Positions 52,610 through 62,115 of a DNA stretch of 64,000 nt are shown in pieces. Below the pieces are notes generated by a model, which saw nothing but the letters and a program-made list of their open reading frames with translations, had not been told where the DNA came from and ran no database searches. The position numbers and the translations under genes were made by a program. The stretch lies in the NCBI GenBank assembly GCA_000263395.1, contig AJXE01000012.1, positions 1 through 64,000 of the forward strand. The letters run 5' to 3'. The stretch's first letter is position 1, and every line of letters starts with the position of its first letter. The stretch comes from Stutzerimonas stutzeri TS44. GTDB taxonomy: Bacteria > Pseudomonadota > Gammaproteobacteria > Pseudomonadales > Pseudomonadaceae.

Positions 52610-54024
52610 AGCGCTCGATCCGCCAGCGCACCCTCGCGCTGCTGCTCGGCACCCTGCTGGTTTCGCTGAGCCTGATTTCCTGGCAGAGCTACCGCGACGC
52701 CCGCCACGAGACCGAGGAGCTGTTCGATGCGCAGCTGGCGCAGAGCGCGCGGCTGGTGCAGGGACTGATGGCGCGCGACATGGACCAGCAGACCCGCCGC
52801 GCGCTGCAGCAGGCGCTGGACGCTGCGGTGAACGCCCGGCGCGACCAGGGCGTGCCGGGGCACGACTACGAGACCAAACTGGGCTTGCAGGTGTACGCCG
52901 CCGACGGCAGTACCGTGCTGCAGTCGGCCGGCGCACCGGAAGGTGCCCTGCAGCAGCTGCTCGGCGCGACAGGCAGCTCGCCGACACCGTTCGCCGGCCT
53001 GCCCGGCGGCTATCACGATGTGCTGCTCGATGGCCGCGACTGGCGGCTGTTCCTGCTGGAAGACCAGCAGGACGCGCTATGGATTCTGGTCAGCGAACGC
53101 GAGGACGTGCGCGGCGAACTGGTCGAGAAGATCGCCCGGCGCAGCCTGCTGCCCGATCTGGTCGGCCTGCCGTTGCTGGCGCTGCTGATCTGGCTGGCGG
53201 TGGGCTGGGGCCTGCGGCCGCTGGCGCACATGGCGCGGCTGCTGAAGGATCGCGCGCCGGACAACCTCGCCCCGCTGCTGCTGGCGCCGCTGCCGCAGGA
53301 GCTGGAGCCGGTGGCTGCCTCGCTCAACCGCCTGCTGCAACAGGTCAACCAGCTGCTGGAGCGGGAAAAGCGCTTCATCGCCGACGCCGCCCACGAGCTG
53401 CGCACGCCGCTGGCGATGCTGCGCATTCACGCGCAGAACGCCCAGCAGGCCAGCAGCCCGCGCGACCGCGAGGAAGCGCTGGAACAGCTGCTCGCCGGCG
53501 TCGACCGTACCACCCGCGTGGTCACCCAGCTGCTGACTCTCGCCCGTCTGGAACCCAGCGCCCAACAACTGCGGCGGGTACCACTCGACCTCGGCGTGCT
53601 GGCGCGCGAAACCCTTGCCGAGCTGACACCGCTGGCCCTGGCGCGCGAGCAGGAACTGGCGCTGGAGGTCGACGAACACGCCGATCTGCAGCTGCACGGC
53701 GATGCCGCGAGCCTGGTCACGCTGCTGCAGAACCTGCTGGGCAACGCGCTGCAGTACACCCCGCGCCAGGGACGCATCGAAGTGCGCCTGCACGCCAGCG
53801 CCGATGCGCTGAATCTGGATGTCGCCGACAGCGGCCCGGGAGTCGCCGCCGAACTGCGCGAGCAGCTGTTCGAGCGCTTCGTGCGCCTCGGCGACGGCGA
53901 AGGCGCCGGGCTGGGCCTGTCGATCGTCGCGCGCATCGCCGAGCTGCATGGCGCGACGGTGGAACTGCTGGATTCGTCGCTGGGCGGCCTGTGCGTGCGG
54001 GTACGTTTTCCGCGCGACCGCTAG
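52603..54024 (+). CDS. Sensor histidine kinase (PmrB/QseC-like)
   Basis: 473 residues. TM1 about 8-26, periplasmic domain about 27-178 with two Glu/Asp-rich stretches, TM2 about 179-199, HAMP, H264 in ADAAHELRTPLAML, then ATPase domain (NLLGNALQYTP, DSGPGVAAE, GEGAGLGLSIV). No RExxE motif is visible in its periplasmic part, unlike bqsS, so the signal differs. Last gene of the seven-gene unit starting at 47603. Confidence 0.88.
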   Translation: MLKRSIRQRTLALLLGTLLVSLSLISWQSYRDARHETEELFDAQLAQSARLVQGLMARDMDQQTRRALQQALDAAVNARRDQGVPGHDYETKLGLQVYAADGSTVLQSAGAPEGALQQLLGATGSSPTPFAGLPGGYHDVLLDGRDWRLFLLEDQQDALWILVSEREDVRGELVEKIARRSLLPDLVGLPLLALLIWLAVGWGLRPLAHMARLLKDRAPDNLAPLLLAPLPQELEPVAASLNRLLQQVNQLLEREKRFIADAAHELRTPLAMLRIHAQNAQQASSPRDREEALEQLLAGVDRTTRVVTQLLTLARLEPSAQQLRRVPLDLGVLARETLAELTPLALAREQELALEVDEHADLQLHGDAASLVTLLQNLLGNALQYTPRQGRIEVRLHASADALNLDVADSGPGVAAELREQLFERFVRLGDGEGAGLGLSIVARIAELHGATVELLDSSLGGLCVRVRFPRDR

Positions 54025-54070
54025 CAGCATTCTTGATGCCGGTAGTTTTTCAACAGCGAGGCGCACGCGC

Positions 54071-54832
54071 ATGACCGCGACCACCCTCACCGCCGAACGA
54101 CTCGCGGCCCTGCACCGCGAGGGCTTCGTGCTGCTGCCGGGCGTGCTCGAAGCGGCCGGCATCGCCGCCCTGCGCGAGGCCATCGACCGGCTGACGCCCA
54201 TCGGCCTGGATTATCAGGGGCTGGTGGACGACCACTACACCTGTGTGTTCAACCGCGCGCCGTTCTGGCTGCGATTTCTCGACCTGCCGGGTGTCATCGA
54301 GCTGGCCGAAGCGGCACTCGGCGCGGACTGCCACATCATCGGCCAGACCGCCTGGCGCAGCCGTCCGGGCTTCATCGGCGGCGAGCTGCACGTCGACCAT
54401 CTGCCGATGGAGCTGCCACAGCAGCTGCTGGCCGATCCGGCGTTCGAGCTGCCGATGCAGATCTGTACCGCGCATCTATATCTGGACGACATCGACGCCG
54501 ACCTCTGCCCGACGCAGGTGATCGCCGGCAGTCACCGCGCCGGCCGCAAGCCGCGCCCCGGCGAAACCGCCTGGCAGGGGCGCGGGGCCGAGCCGGTGCT
54601 GTGCCGGGCCGGCGACGTGCTGTTGTTTCGCAGCGACCTCTGGCATGCCGGCAGCCGCAACCGCACGGCGGAGCGCAGCCGCTACCTGCTGCAGATCCAC
54701 TATGGCCGGCGGATGGTCGCGCAGAAGTTCTCGCCGTATCTGCAGTTCGCCTTCGACCCCGCGGTACTGGCCGCCGCCACGCCACGTCAGCGGCGCCTGC
54801 TGGGCGAGCACGAGCCTGCCGAATACGATTGA
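54071..54832 (+). CDS. PhyH-family Fe(II)/2-oxoglutarate dioxygenase
   Basis: 253 residues. The 2-His-1-carboxylate facial triad is visible: H-x-D in ELHVDHLPME and the distal His in LWHAGSRNRT, with Arg of RSRYLLQIHYGRR for 2-oxoglutarate. Family members hydroxylate small metabolites. The gene lies 46 bp after the sensor kinase, and is on the same strand, so co-transcription with the diiron oxidase unit is possible. Substrate unknown. Confidence 0.82.
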   Translation: MTATTLTAERLAALHREGFVLLPGVLEAAGIAALREAIDRLTPIGLDYQGLVDDHYTCVFNRAPFWLRFLDLPGVIELAEAALGADCHIIGQTAWRSRPGFIGGELHVDHLPMELPQQLLADPAFELPMQICTAHLYLDDIDADLCPTQVIAGSHRAGRKPRPGETAWQGRGAEPVLCRAGDVLLFRSDLWHAGSRNRTAERSRYLLQIHYGRRMVAQKFSPYLQFAFDPAVLAAATPRQRRLLGEHEPAEYD

Positions 54833-54977
54833 GCGCGCGGCGCGGCGAGCCTGCAGCAGGTCACGCGCCGGGCGCTCCCTGACGTTCGGCCCCGACGCCA
54901 CGCGAATACCGCACAGGCGATATAGTCCCGGCCGAGCGGCGCACCGCGCCCGAAACCACCGCAACGAAGGAGTCGCG

Positions 54978-56213
54978 ATGAACATCGTCAATGCCCGCCT
55001 GCGTGGCCGCGAAGGCCTGCAGCGCATCGAACTGGACGGCTCGCGCATCGCCGCCATCAGCGCGCAGCCGACGCCCGCGCAGCCCGCCGCGGACGATCTG
55101 GATGCCGCCGGCAACCTGGTGGTGCCGCCGTTCGTCGAGCCGCATATTCATCTGGACGCCACGCTCACCGCCGGCCAGCCGGCCTGGAACATGAGCGGCA
55201 CGCTGTTCGAGGGCATCGAGCGCTGGGGCGAGCGCAAGGCGCAGGTGACCCCCGAAGACACCCGGACGCGCGCGAAGAAGGCCATCGACATGCTGGTCGA
55301 GCACGGCATCCAGCATGTGCGCAGCCACGTCGACGTCACCGACCCGACGCTGTCGGCGCTCAAGTCGATGCTCGAGGTACGCGAGCAAACCCGCCACCTG
55401 ATCGACCTGCAGATCGTCGCCTTTCCGCAGGAGGGCATCGAGTCGTTCAACGGCGGCCGCGAGCTGATGGCCGAGGCGGTGGCGCTGGGCGCCGATGTGG
55501 TCGGCGGCGCTCCGCACCTCGAGCACACCCGCGAGCAGGGCGTCAGCTCGATCCAGTTCCTCATGGACCTGGCCGAGCGCAACGGCTGCCTGGTGGACGT
55601 GCACTGCGACGAGACCGACGACCCGCACTCGCGCTTTCTCGAAGTGCTCGCCGAGCAGGCGCGGGTGCGCGGCATGGGCGCGCGCGTCACCGCCAGCCAC
55701 ACCACGGCGATGGGCTCCTACGACAACGCCTACTGCGCCAGGCTGTTCGGCCTGCTGCAGCTGAGCGGGATCAACTTCGTCTCCTGCCCGACCGAGAGCA
55801 TCCACCTGCAGGGCCGCTTCGATACGTTCCCCAAGCGCCGCGGCCTGACCCGCGTCGCCGAGCTGGACCGCGCCGGGCTGAACGTCTGCTTCGGCCAGGA
55901 TTCGATCGTCGATCCGTGGTATCCGCTGGGCAACGGCAACATCCTGCGCATCCTCGACGCCGGGCTGCACATCGGCCACATGCTCGGCTACGCGGACCTG
56001 CAGCGCTGCCTGGATCTGGTCTCGGACAACAGCGCGCGCACGCTGAACCTTGGCGAGCGCTACGGGCTGGAGGTGGGGCGGCCGGCGAACCTGCTGATTC
56101 TCTCGGCGCCGGACGACTACGAGCTGCTGCGCAGCCAGGGCCAGGCGCTGGTTTCGGTGCGCCACGGCAAGGTGCTGATGCGCCGCCATCCGGCGCGCAT
56201 CGAGCGTTACTGA
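54978..56213 (+). CDS. codA: Cytosine deaminase (amidohydrolase)
   Basis: 411 residues. Metal-site and catalytic motifs of CodA: EPHIHLDATLTAG, VDVHCDETDDPHSRF, ASHTTAMGSYDNAYC, CFGQDSIVDPWYPLGNGN. Deaminates cytosine to uracil, with related activity on isoguanine possible. Start at 54978 preceded by AAGGAG. No codB transporter is adjacent. Convergent with a cytochrome gene, overlapping its end by 7 bases. Confidence 0.93.
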   Translation: MNIVNARLRGREGLQRIELDGSRIAAISAQPTPAQPAADDLDAAGNLVVPPFVEPHIHLDATLTAGQPAWNMSGTLFEGIERWGERKAQVTPEDTRTRAKKAIDMLVEHGIQHVRSHVDVTDPTLSALKSMLEVREQTRHLIDLQIVAFPQEGIESFNGGRELMAEAVALGADVVGGAPHLEHTREQGVSSIQFLMDLAERNGCLVDVHCDETDDPHSRFLEVLAEQARVRGMGARVTASHTTAMGSYDNAYCARLFGLLQLSGINFVSCPTESIHLQGRFDTFPKRRGLTRVAELDRAGLNVCFGQDSIVDPWYPLGNGNILRILDAGLHIGHMLGYADLQRCLDLVSDNSARTLNLGERYGLEVGRPANLLILSAPDDYELLRSQGQALVSVRHGKVLMRRHPARIERY

Positions 56214-56887
56214 GCGGCGATCTCGCGCAACCGCGCGGCGGCAGCCATCTCCTCGGCCGGCTTGAGCTGCAACTGCGACAGGTAGGCGGCCAGCGCGCCG
56301 ATATCGGCCGGTGACAGCTTGCCGGCGATCGGCATCATCACCGAGCCGGCGCGGCTGGGATCGTTGTCGCGAAAGCGCGTCAGCGCCTTGCGCAGGTACT
56401 CGTCAGGCTGGCCGGCCAGCCGCGGCATGGTCTCCATGCCCTCGGCATGCACACCGTGGCAGCCGGTGCAGGTGGTCTTGAACAGCACCTCACCGCGCAC
56501 GCGCAGCGGCTCGTTGGCCGCGGCGGTCGGCGGGTTGACCTTCTGCTGGCTGAAATACACCGCGACGTTGACGCGATCCTCCAGCGTCAGGTTTTCCGCC
56601 AGCTTGGACATGACGAAGTCGATGCGCTGGCCGCTGGCGAACTTCTCGAAGGCCTGGAACAGGTACAGCGGATTCTGCGCCGCCAGGTTGGGAATATGCG
56701 CGCGCTTGCTGTTGCCCGTCTCGCCGTGGCAGTAGCTGCAGAACAGCGCCCGCTCCTGCCCAGCGGCGTAGGCCTGCTCACGGCGCGCATCATCGGCCAT
56801 CAGGTAGCTGAAGCGTTTCATCGCCTCGTCGCTGGCGTGGACGGACGTGGCAAAGCAGCTGAGCAGGACGAGTGCAAGAAGGCGCAT
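56207..56887 (-). CDS. Dihaem cytochrome c (c4-like)
   Basis: 226 residues: signal peptide (about 19 residues, ending VHA-SD), then two CxxCH haem sites, CSYCH and CTGCH, each in a small class I fold with a downstream Met ligand (MSKLAENL and MMPIAGKL). Periplasmic electron carrier. Start at 56887 (MRLLALVLL). The longer frame upstream is not conserved. The 3' ends of this gene and codA overlap. Confidence 0.9.
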   Translation of the reverse strand: MRLLALVLLSCFATSVHASDEAMKRFSYLMADDARREQAYAAGQERALFCSYCHGETGNSKRAHIPNLAAQNPLYLFQAFEKFASGQRIDFVMSKLAENLTLEDRVNVAVYFSQQKVNPPTAAANEPLRVRGEVLFKTTCTGCHGVHAEGMETMPRLAGQPDEYLRKALTRFRDNDPSRAGSVMMPIAGKLSPADIGALAAYLSQLQLKPAEEMAAAARLREIAAQ

Positions 56888-57214
56888 GGGGCATCCGTTA
56901 CCGAGAGGGCCGAAGGGCGTTGCGGGGTGGCCGACTATAGAAGCGCGCCAAACGCGCAACCCCGGCACAAATCAACAAAAGCGCTTCGCCGGCAGCGCGG
57001 TCGCCGGACTTTTGCGACGGCGCTCACAGTTCATTGACCCGCGCCAGGGCGAAGCCGCCGTTGCCCCCGGCATATTCGCCAGATTCCGGCGCTGCGCGCC
57101 TGCGCCGCATTGACGATCGAAAAAAAAGATGAAACCGATACAAAAATGCCACACACAGGACGATGGTGTTCGACTAAAGTAGCAACCCCCTAGAACACCA
57201 GGAGCCGCAAGCCA

Positions 57215-57718
57215 ATGCCAGATGCACATGCAGAACTGACCATGACCGTTCTGATGACACCGGACAAGGCCAACTTCTCTGGCAACGTCCACGGCGGCAC
57301 GCTGCTCAAGTATCTCGACGAAGTGGCCTACGCCTGCGCCAGCCGCTACGCCGGGCAGTATGTGGTGACCCTCTCGGTGGACCAGGTGGTGTTCCGCCAG
57401 CCGGTGCATGTCGGCGAACTGGTGACCTTCCTCGCCTCGGTCAACTACACCGGCACCACGTCGATGGAAATCGGCATCAAGGTCATCACCGAAGACATTC
57501 GCGGCAAGACCGTACGCCACACCAATAGCTGCTTCTTCACCATGGTCGCCCTCGGCGAGGACGGCAAACCGGTACCGGTGCCGCCGCTGAACCCGAAGAC
57601 GCCCGAGCAGCGCCGCCGCTTCGCCCAGGCCTACCAGCGTCGCGAGATTCGCCGCGAACTGGAGCAGCGCTATCAGGACCTGCGCACCGGCAACGAGCGC
57701 CTCGCCGCGGTGCAGTAA
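57215..57718 (+). CDS. Acyl-CoA thioesterase, single hotdog (YciA-like)
   Basis: 167 residues. Hotdog signature NVHGGTLLKYLDEVAYACASRYAG and TLSVDQVVFRQPVHVGELV, then TTSMEIGIKVITED. It hydrolyses acyl-CoA, probably short to medium chains. A C-terminal Arg/Glu helix extends past the fold. The 327-bp gap before it (56888-57214) shows no gene; AT-rich around 57118-57180 with a likely promoter. Confidence 0.9.
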   Translation: MPDAHAELTMTVLMTPDKANFSGNVHGGTLLKYLDEVAYACASRYAGQYVVTLSVDQVVFRQPVHVGELVTFLASVNYTGTTSMEIGIKVITEDIRGKTVRHTNSCFFTMVALGEDGKPVPVPPLNPKTPEQRRRFAQAYQRREIRRELEQRYQDLRTGNERLAAVQ

Positions 57719-57816
57719 ACCGTCCTCCCGCAGCGGGCCGCCGGCCGCTCGCCGCACGATCCGGCAAAACCTTATACAATGCGCGGCTTTCTGCCATCAG
57801 CCCGTGAGGATCTGCC

Positions 57817-58161
57817 GTGAGCACTCTGCCGCCCTGCCCCCAATGCAACTCCGAATACACCTACGAGGACGGCCAGATGCTGGTCTGCCCCGAGTGCGCC
57901 CACGAGTGGAGCGCCACCGAAAGCTCGGCCGATAGCGGCGACGGCGACAAGGTGATCAAGGATTCGGTCGGCAACACCCTGCAGGACGGCGACACCGTCA
58001 CCGTGATCAAGGACCTCAAGGTCAAGGGCTCGTCGCTGGTGGTCAAGGTCGGCACCAAGGTGAAGAACATCCGCCTGTGCGACGGCGACCACGACATCGA
58101 CTGCAAGATCGACGGCATCGGCGCGATGAAGCTCAAGTCCGAGTTCGTCCGCAAGGTCTGA
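57817..58161 (+). CDS. phnA: PhnA/YjdM-type zinc-ribbon protein
   Basis: 114 residues from a GTG start with GAGG upstream. N-terminal zinc ribbon C7-x2-C10 and C26-x2-C29 (CPQC, CPEC), then the PhnA domain with [22 protein letters not shown]. Once linked to phosphonates, but the role of the family is not settled. Ends at a strong terminator. Confidence 0.9.
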   Translation: MSTLPPCPQCNSEYTYEDGQMLVCPECAHEWSATESSADSGDGDKVIKDSVGNTLQDGDTVTVIKDLKVKGSSLVVKVGTKVKNIRLCDGDHDIDCKIDGIGAMKLKSEFVRKV

Positions 58162-58180
58162 TCCCTCGCGCAGCTCGACG

Positions 58181-58202
58181 AAGCCCGGCACTCGCCGGGC
58201 TT
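58181..58202. terminator. Rho-independent terminator after phnA
   Basis: AAGCCCGGC (58181-58189), loop ACTC, GCCGGGCTT (58194-58202) followed by TT, between convergent genes, so it can serve phnA and, in the opposite sense with AA-to-TT flanks, the CSD-DUF1294 gene. Confidence 0.85.
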
Positions 58203-58209
58203 TTGCGTT

Positions 58210-58911
58210 TCACAGCAGGCGCAGCAGCCAGTCCAGGCGCTCGCGGGTGAAGCCGCTGCCGACGAACAGCAGGTCGATCCACAGCGCCTGGTGCAGCGCC
58301 ACGATCAGCCAGAACGCCGCCTGATAGCTCGGTTTGCGCGTCTTGTGGCGAAACGCCTGCTGCGCCAGCAGCGCCCCCGGCCAGCCGCCGGCCAGCTCGA
58401 ACAGGTGCAGGGTGGTTTCCGGCGTGCGCCAGCGCTGCTTCAGCGCACTGTGCTTGTCGCGCCAGTAGAGCAGGAAGGTCAGCAGACTGGCACACAGGTA
58501 GATCAGCACGGGCAGTGGCGAACCGAGCCGGTACAGGCTGCCAACCAGCGGCAGCAGGCACAGCAGCGCGAACAGCAGCAGCTTGGCCGGCAGATGCCGG
58601 ATGGCGCCGGAACCGGCCTGGCGCGGCACGCGTGCCGGCGCGCGCGGCCTGGCCGGACGCGGATTATCTGGGCGCTGACGGATCTGCGGCTGGTCCAGCG
58701 CCAGCGGCGCATCCAGTCGCAGATGCTCGGCACGCAGCCGCCCCTGCGCGTCACGTCCCGGCACGTAGAGCACCCGGTCGCCCACCTGCGGGCGGCGCTC
58801 GCCATGCACCGCGCTGATGTGCGCGAACACATCATCACCGCCCTGCTCCGGACGGATGAAGCCGAAGCCCTTGAGATCGTTCCAGCCTTTCAGCGTACCG
58901 CGGCGTTCCAT
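58210..58911 (-). CDS. Cold-shock-domain / DUF1294 membrane protein
   Basis: 233 residues. Cold-shock-like domain (about 1-70, GTLKGWNDLKGFGFIRPEQGGDDVFAHI with RNP motifs), an Arg/Pro-rich linker, then DUF1294 with about four TM helices (ending FRHKTRKPSYQAAFWLIVALHQ split). Such fusion proteins bind nucleic acid at the membrane, with unknown role. Start at 58911 (MERRGTLKG); divergent from the NYN-OST-HTH gene, 119 bp apart. Confidence 0.88.
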   Translation of the reverse strand: MERRGTLKGWNDLKGFGFIRPEQGGDDVFAHISAVHGERRPQVGDRVLYVPGRDAQGRLRAEHLRLDAPLALDQPQIRQRPDNPRPARPRAPARVPRQAGSGAIRHLPAKLLLFALLCLLPLVGSLYRLGSPLPVLIYLCASLLTFLLYWRDKHSALKQRWRTPETTLHLFELAGGWPGALLAQQAFRHKTRKPSYQAAFWLIVALHQALWIDLLFVGSGFTRERLDWLLRLL

Positions 58912-59030
58912 GCGAGCTACCCGTGCAGACGAAAGCGCGCATGCTAACCGAGCCGGCGCGGCAATGGCGCTATGGCCAGCGGCCACGCGCCGGCGTTATG
59001 GTCGGTGCATTCTCCGTACAGAGACGCATC

Positions 59031-59870
59031 ATGGCCGCCAAGCCCAGCAATCCGAACAAACAGAAACACCTGGCCGTTCTGATCGACGCCGACAACGCGC
59101 CCGCCTCCATCGTCGAGGCGCTGTTCGAGGAGATCGCCAAGTACGGCCTCGCCAGCGTCCGGCGCATCTATGGCGACTGGACCAAGCCCAACCTGGGCAG
59201 CTGGAAGAAGGTACTGCTCGACCACTCCATCCAGCCGATCCAGCAGTTCGCCTACACCTCGGGCAAGAACTCCACCGACAGCGCGCTGATCATCGACGCG
59301 ATGGACCTGCTCTACACCCGGCGCTTCGACGGTTTCTGCCTGGTTTCCAGCGACAGCGACTTCACCCGCCTGGCCGCGCGCATCCGCGAGGAAGGCCTGA
59401 CCGTCTACGGCTTCGGCGAGCAGAAGACGCCCTCGCCGTTCGTCTCCGCCTGCGACAAGTTCATCTATATCGAGCTGTTGCGCGACGACGCGCCGAAGGC
59501 CGCGGCCGAGGTCGCTGCGCCGGAACGCCTGGCCGCCGCCGCGGCGCAGGTCGAGCAGGCGCACAGCCGCACGCCGCGCACCGGCAACAAGGCCGAGACA
59601 GAGGCGATCAACTGCCAGGAGGTGCCGGTGGATTTCATCGCCAAGGTGCTCGACGACCTGTCCGAGGAAGACGACTGGATCCAGCTCGGCACCCTCGGGC
59701 AGAACATCAGCAAGCTGCGCCCGGCGTTCGACCCGCGCCTGTACGGCTGCCGCAAGCTCAGCGAGCTGGTCGCCGGCCAGCCATCGCGCTTCGAGCTGGA
59801 GTCGCGCGGCAGCAGCGCCACCGGCGGCAAGGACCTCTACGTGCGCCTGCGCAAGCACCGCAAGCACTGA
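59031..59870 (+). CDS. NYN-domain ribonuclease with OST-HTH/LOTUS domain
   Basis: 279 residues. NYN/PIN-like nuclease (about 10-160) with acidic residues in LIDADNAPA, DWTKPN, IIDAMDLLY and VSSDSDFTRLA; then a linker and a C-terminal OST-HTH domain (about 205-275, VDFIAKVLDDL to LYVRLRKHRKH). Predicted RNA-cleaving enzyme; bacterial substrates unknown. The ATG at 59031 is preferred to one 36 codons earlier, which lies in the divergent promoter region. Confidence 0.85.
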   Translation: MAAKPSNPNKQKHLAVLIDADNAPASIVEALFEEIAKYGLASVRRIYGDWTKPNLGSWKKVLLDHSIQPIQQFAYTSGKNSTDSALIIDAMDLLYTRRFDGFCLVSSDSDFTRLAARIREEGLTVYGFGEQKTPSPFVSACDKFIYIELLRDDAPKAAAEVAAPERLAAAAAQVEQAHSRTPRTGNKAETEAINCQEVPVDFIAKVLDDLSEEDDWIQLGTLGQNISKLRPAFDPRLYGCRKLSELVAGQPSRFELESRGSSATGGKDLYVRLRKHRKH

Positions 59871-59965
59871 CGCCCGGCGCGCCCTGTCACGATGGGCATC
59901 GCCACCGACATCGAACCGACGGCGCTCGCCTCCTTCTAAAGGGGACCCGAACGTAGGAGGTTTCC

Positions 59966-60352
59966 ATGAGTAAGCAGCTTCTCGCCGCCCTGGCCTGCGC
60001 CTCGCTGGCCGTCGCGCCCTGGGCCGGCGCGCAGACGCCCCAGCCCGAGATCGTCACCCACCTCGACGGCCTGGATGTCGAGATCAGCCCCATGGGCGTG
60101 CCGGCCCGCTCCGAGGGCATCGAGGGCGAACTGCTCGGCGTGCGCGCGGTGAAGGTGATGAACCGCACCGACGGGCAGATCACCTGCGAATTCCACGTTC
60201 CGGCCGAAGCGCGCCCGAGCACCTCGGCTTCGCCGGTGTTCAACGTCGCCCCCAACACCCAGCGCACCGAGCGTGTGCCGGGCGAGTATTCGCCGGACCA
60301 GCCCTACGCCGAACTCACCTGCCGACGCAGCGATACGCCGGCGCCGCAATAG
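59966..60352 (+). CDS. Conserved secreted protein, unknown function
   Basis: 128 residues with a signal peptide ending AGA-QT. The mature part has two Cys (ITCEFHV and LTCRRSD) that could form one disulphide. Pseudomonas homologues are often mislabelled '3-phosphoglycerate kinase', but no kinase motif is present. AGGAGG precedes the ATG. No operon partner. Confidence 0.65.
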   Translation: MSKQLLAALACASLAVAPWAGAQTPQPEIVTHLDGLDVEISPMGVPARSEGIEGELLGVRAVKVMNRTDGQITCEFHVPAEARPSTSASPVFNVAPNTQRTERVPGEYSPDQPYAELTCRRSDTPAPQ

Positions 60353-60557
60353 GCGCGCGGCGCGCTGCCTGCAGCCGTTCCAGCCCGCTGTCGACGCACG
60401 CGAGGCGCGAGTGGACGGCCATCTGGCGTTTTGCTAGCTTTTTGACATCCAAGGAGTACGAATACCCCGGCGACGCCACCGGCACGCTGGGCATTTCGAG
60501 TCAGGACGCCGTGCATGTCTGCAGCTGAAATCGGGACGCCGGCAGGAAGGAGAGTCA

Positions 60558-62105
60558 ATGCTGTCCAAACGCCGGCGGTCCTTTACCGGGTTCATCCTGC
60601 TGTCGCTCATGCTGATCGGCTTCTCGGTCCATCTGCTGCTCAAGAGCGAGATCCAGCGCTGGGAAACCCGCTTCGCGCAGCAGGTGAACAACGTTGCCAG
60701 CCGCGTGCACAACCACCTGGAGACCAACGAGGCGGTGCTCGCCGGCTTCTCCGCCTTCCTCCAGGCGGTCGAGCAGAACGACGGCGAGGCGGCCGCCCGC
60801 TATGCCTCGGCCGTGGTCGCCGCCTATCCGCAGATCTACATGCTGGAAGTGGCGAGCCGGGTCGCGCAGGACGAGCAGGACGCGGTCGTCGAGCTGCTGC
60901 GCCATACCTGGCGCAAGGACTTCCAGCTGCGGGACTTTCCCTTGCAGCCCGGACAGACGGAACCCGTCCGCCTGCCATCGGGCGAGACCTGGCCGGTGCT
61001 CTTCATGTACCCCTCGCAGCCGCAGTCCGGCGCCATCTACGGGATCCGCCTGGAAACCGTGGGCTACCTGGCATCTGCGCTGCAGATCGCGCGCGAACAG
61101 GACCGCTCCATCGCCTCCCCGGTGTTTTCGATGCTCGAGGGCGGTGACGCCTATCTCCTGCTGCGCCCGGTCGAACGACCGGTACGTACCCCGAGCGCCC
61201 AGCCCAACCTGTTCGGCAACAGCATGGTCGCCCTGCTGCTGATCCGGACCCAGTCGCTGCGCGACATCGCACACAACGCCAGCACCGACCCGCACCTGCG
61301 CATCGAGGCCTCGCTGCACGCCCCCGGCGGTACCAGCCAGCTGTTCGCCAGCGGTCCGGTGCGCACCGGCACGCTGGACGCACTGCTGCCGCGGCTGCAC
61401 GAGCGGATCGCGCTCGCCAGCCAGTCGCAGCCCACCACGCTGCAGTTCGAGCGCCAGCTGCATCTGGACGATGTGCTGACCCGCGAAACCCTGACGCTAT
61501 TGGCCATTCTCGCCGCCACCCTGGTGCTGACGCCGACGGTGCTGGTGCGCCATTTCCGGCGCATCGAGCGTAGCGCGCGCGAGCACGAGCGCTCCGCCTA
61601 CCTCGCCACCCACGACGCGCTGACCGCCCTGCCCAACCGCCACCTGCTGACCGCCCGCTTCGGCGAAGCCTGCGCCTATCACCAGCGGCACGGCACGCCG
61701 TTTGCGCTGATGATCATCGACCTGGACCACTTCAAGGAGATCAACGACCAGCTCGGGCACGAGATCGGCGATCAGGTGCTGCAGGCGGTCGCCCAGCGCA
61801 TGCTGCACGCAAGCCGTCCCTACGACACGGTGGCGCGCTACGGCGGCGACGAGTTCGTCGTTCTGCTGCGCGACATGACGCGGCCGGAGCACGCACTGAG
61901 CGCCGGACAGTCGCTTCTGCGCGCCATCAGCGCGCCCATCGTCACCGATGCGGGCGAGCAGACGATCGCCTGCAGCATCGGCATCGCCCTGTATCCCGCC
62001 CACGGCGCGACGTTCGAGACTCTGCTGAACGCGGCGGATCATGCGATGTACCGCGTCAAGCAGAGCGGTCGCAACGGCGTCGCCCTCAGCGGCGCCGGGG
62101 ACTGA
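60558..62105 (+). CDS. CHASE-type sensor diguanylate cyclase
   Basis: 515 residues. TM1 about 10-30, periplasmic CHASE-like region about 31-315 (VASRVHNHLETNEAVLAGFSAFLQ), TM2 about 318-338, GGDEF domain about 348-510 with intact YGGDEF and the DALTALPNRH start. Predicted active cyclic-di-GMP synthase responding to an extracellular ligand. Upstream AGGAG. No EAL domain. Confidence 0.9.
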   Translation: MLSKRRRSFTGFILLSLMLIGFSVHLLLKSEIQRWETRFAQQVNNVASRVHNHLETNEAVLAGFSAFLQAVEQNDGEAAARYASAVVAAYPQIYMLEVASRVAQDEQDAVVELLRHTWRKDFQLRDFPLQPGQTEPVRLPSGETWPVLFMYPSQPQSGAIYGIRLETVGYLASALQIAREQDRSIASPVFSMLEGGDAYLLLRPVERPVRTPSAQPNLFGNSMVALLLIRTQSLRDIAHNASTDPHLRIEASLHAPGGTSQLFASGPVRTGTLDALLPRLHERIALASQSQPTTLQFERQLHLDDVLTRETLTLLAILAATLVLTPTVLVRHFRRIERSAREHERSAYLATHDALTALPNRHLLTARFGEACAYHQRHGTPFALMIIDLDHFKEINDQLGHEIGDQVLQAVAQRMLHASRPYDTVARYGGDEFVVLLRDMTRPEHALSAGQSLLRAISAPIVTDAGEQTIACSIGIALYPAHGATFETLLNAADHAMYRVKQSGRNGVALSGAGD

Positions 62106-62115
62106 CGATCGACCG

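Noticed and set aside
56888-57214. Riboswitch or RNA gene upstream of the hotdog thioesterase
   Set aside because: The gap is 327 bp and AT-rich near its right end, but I found no conserved RNA motif or strong hairpin.
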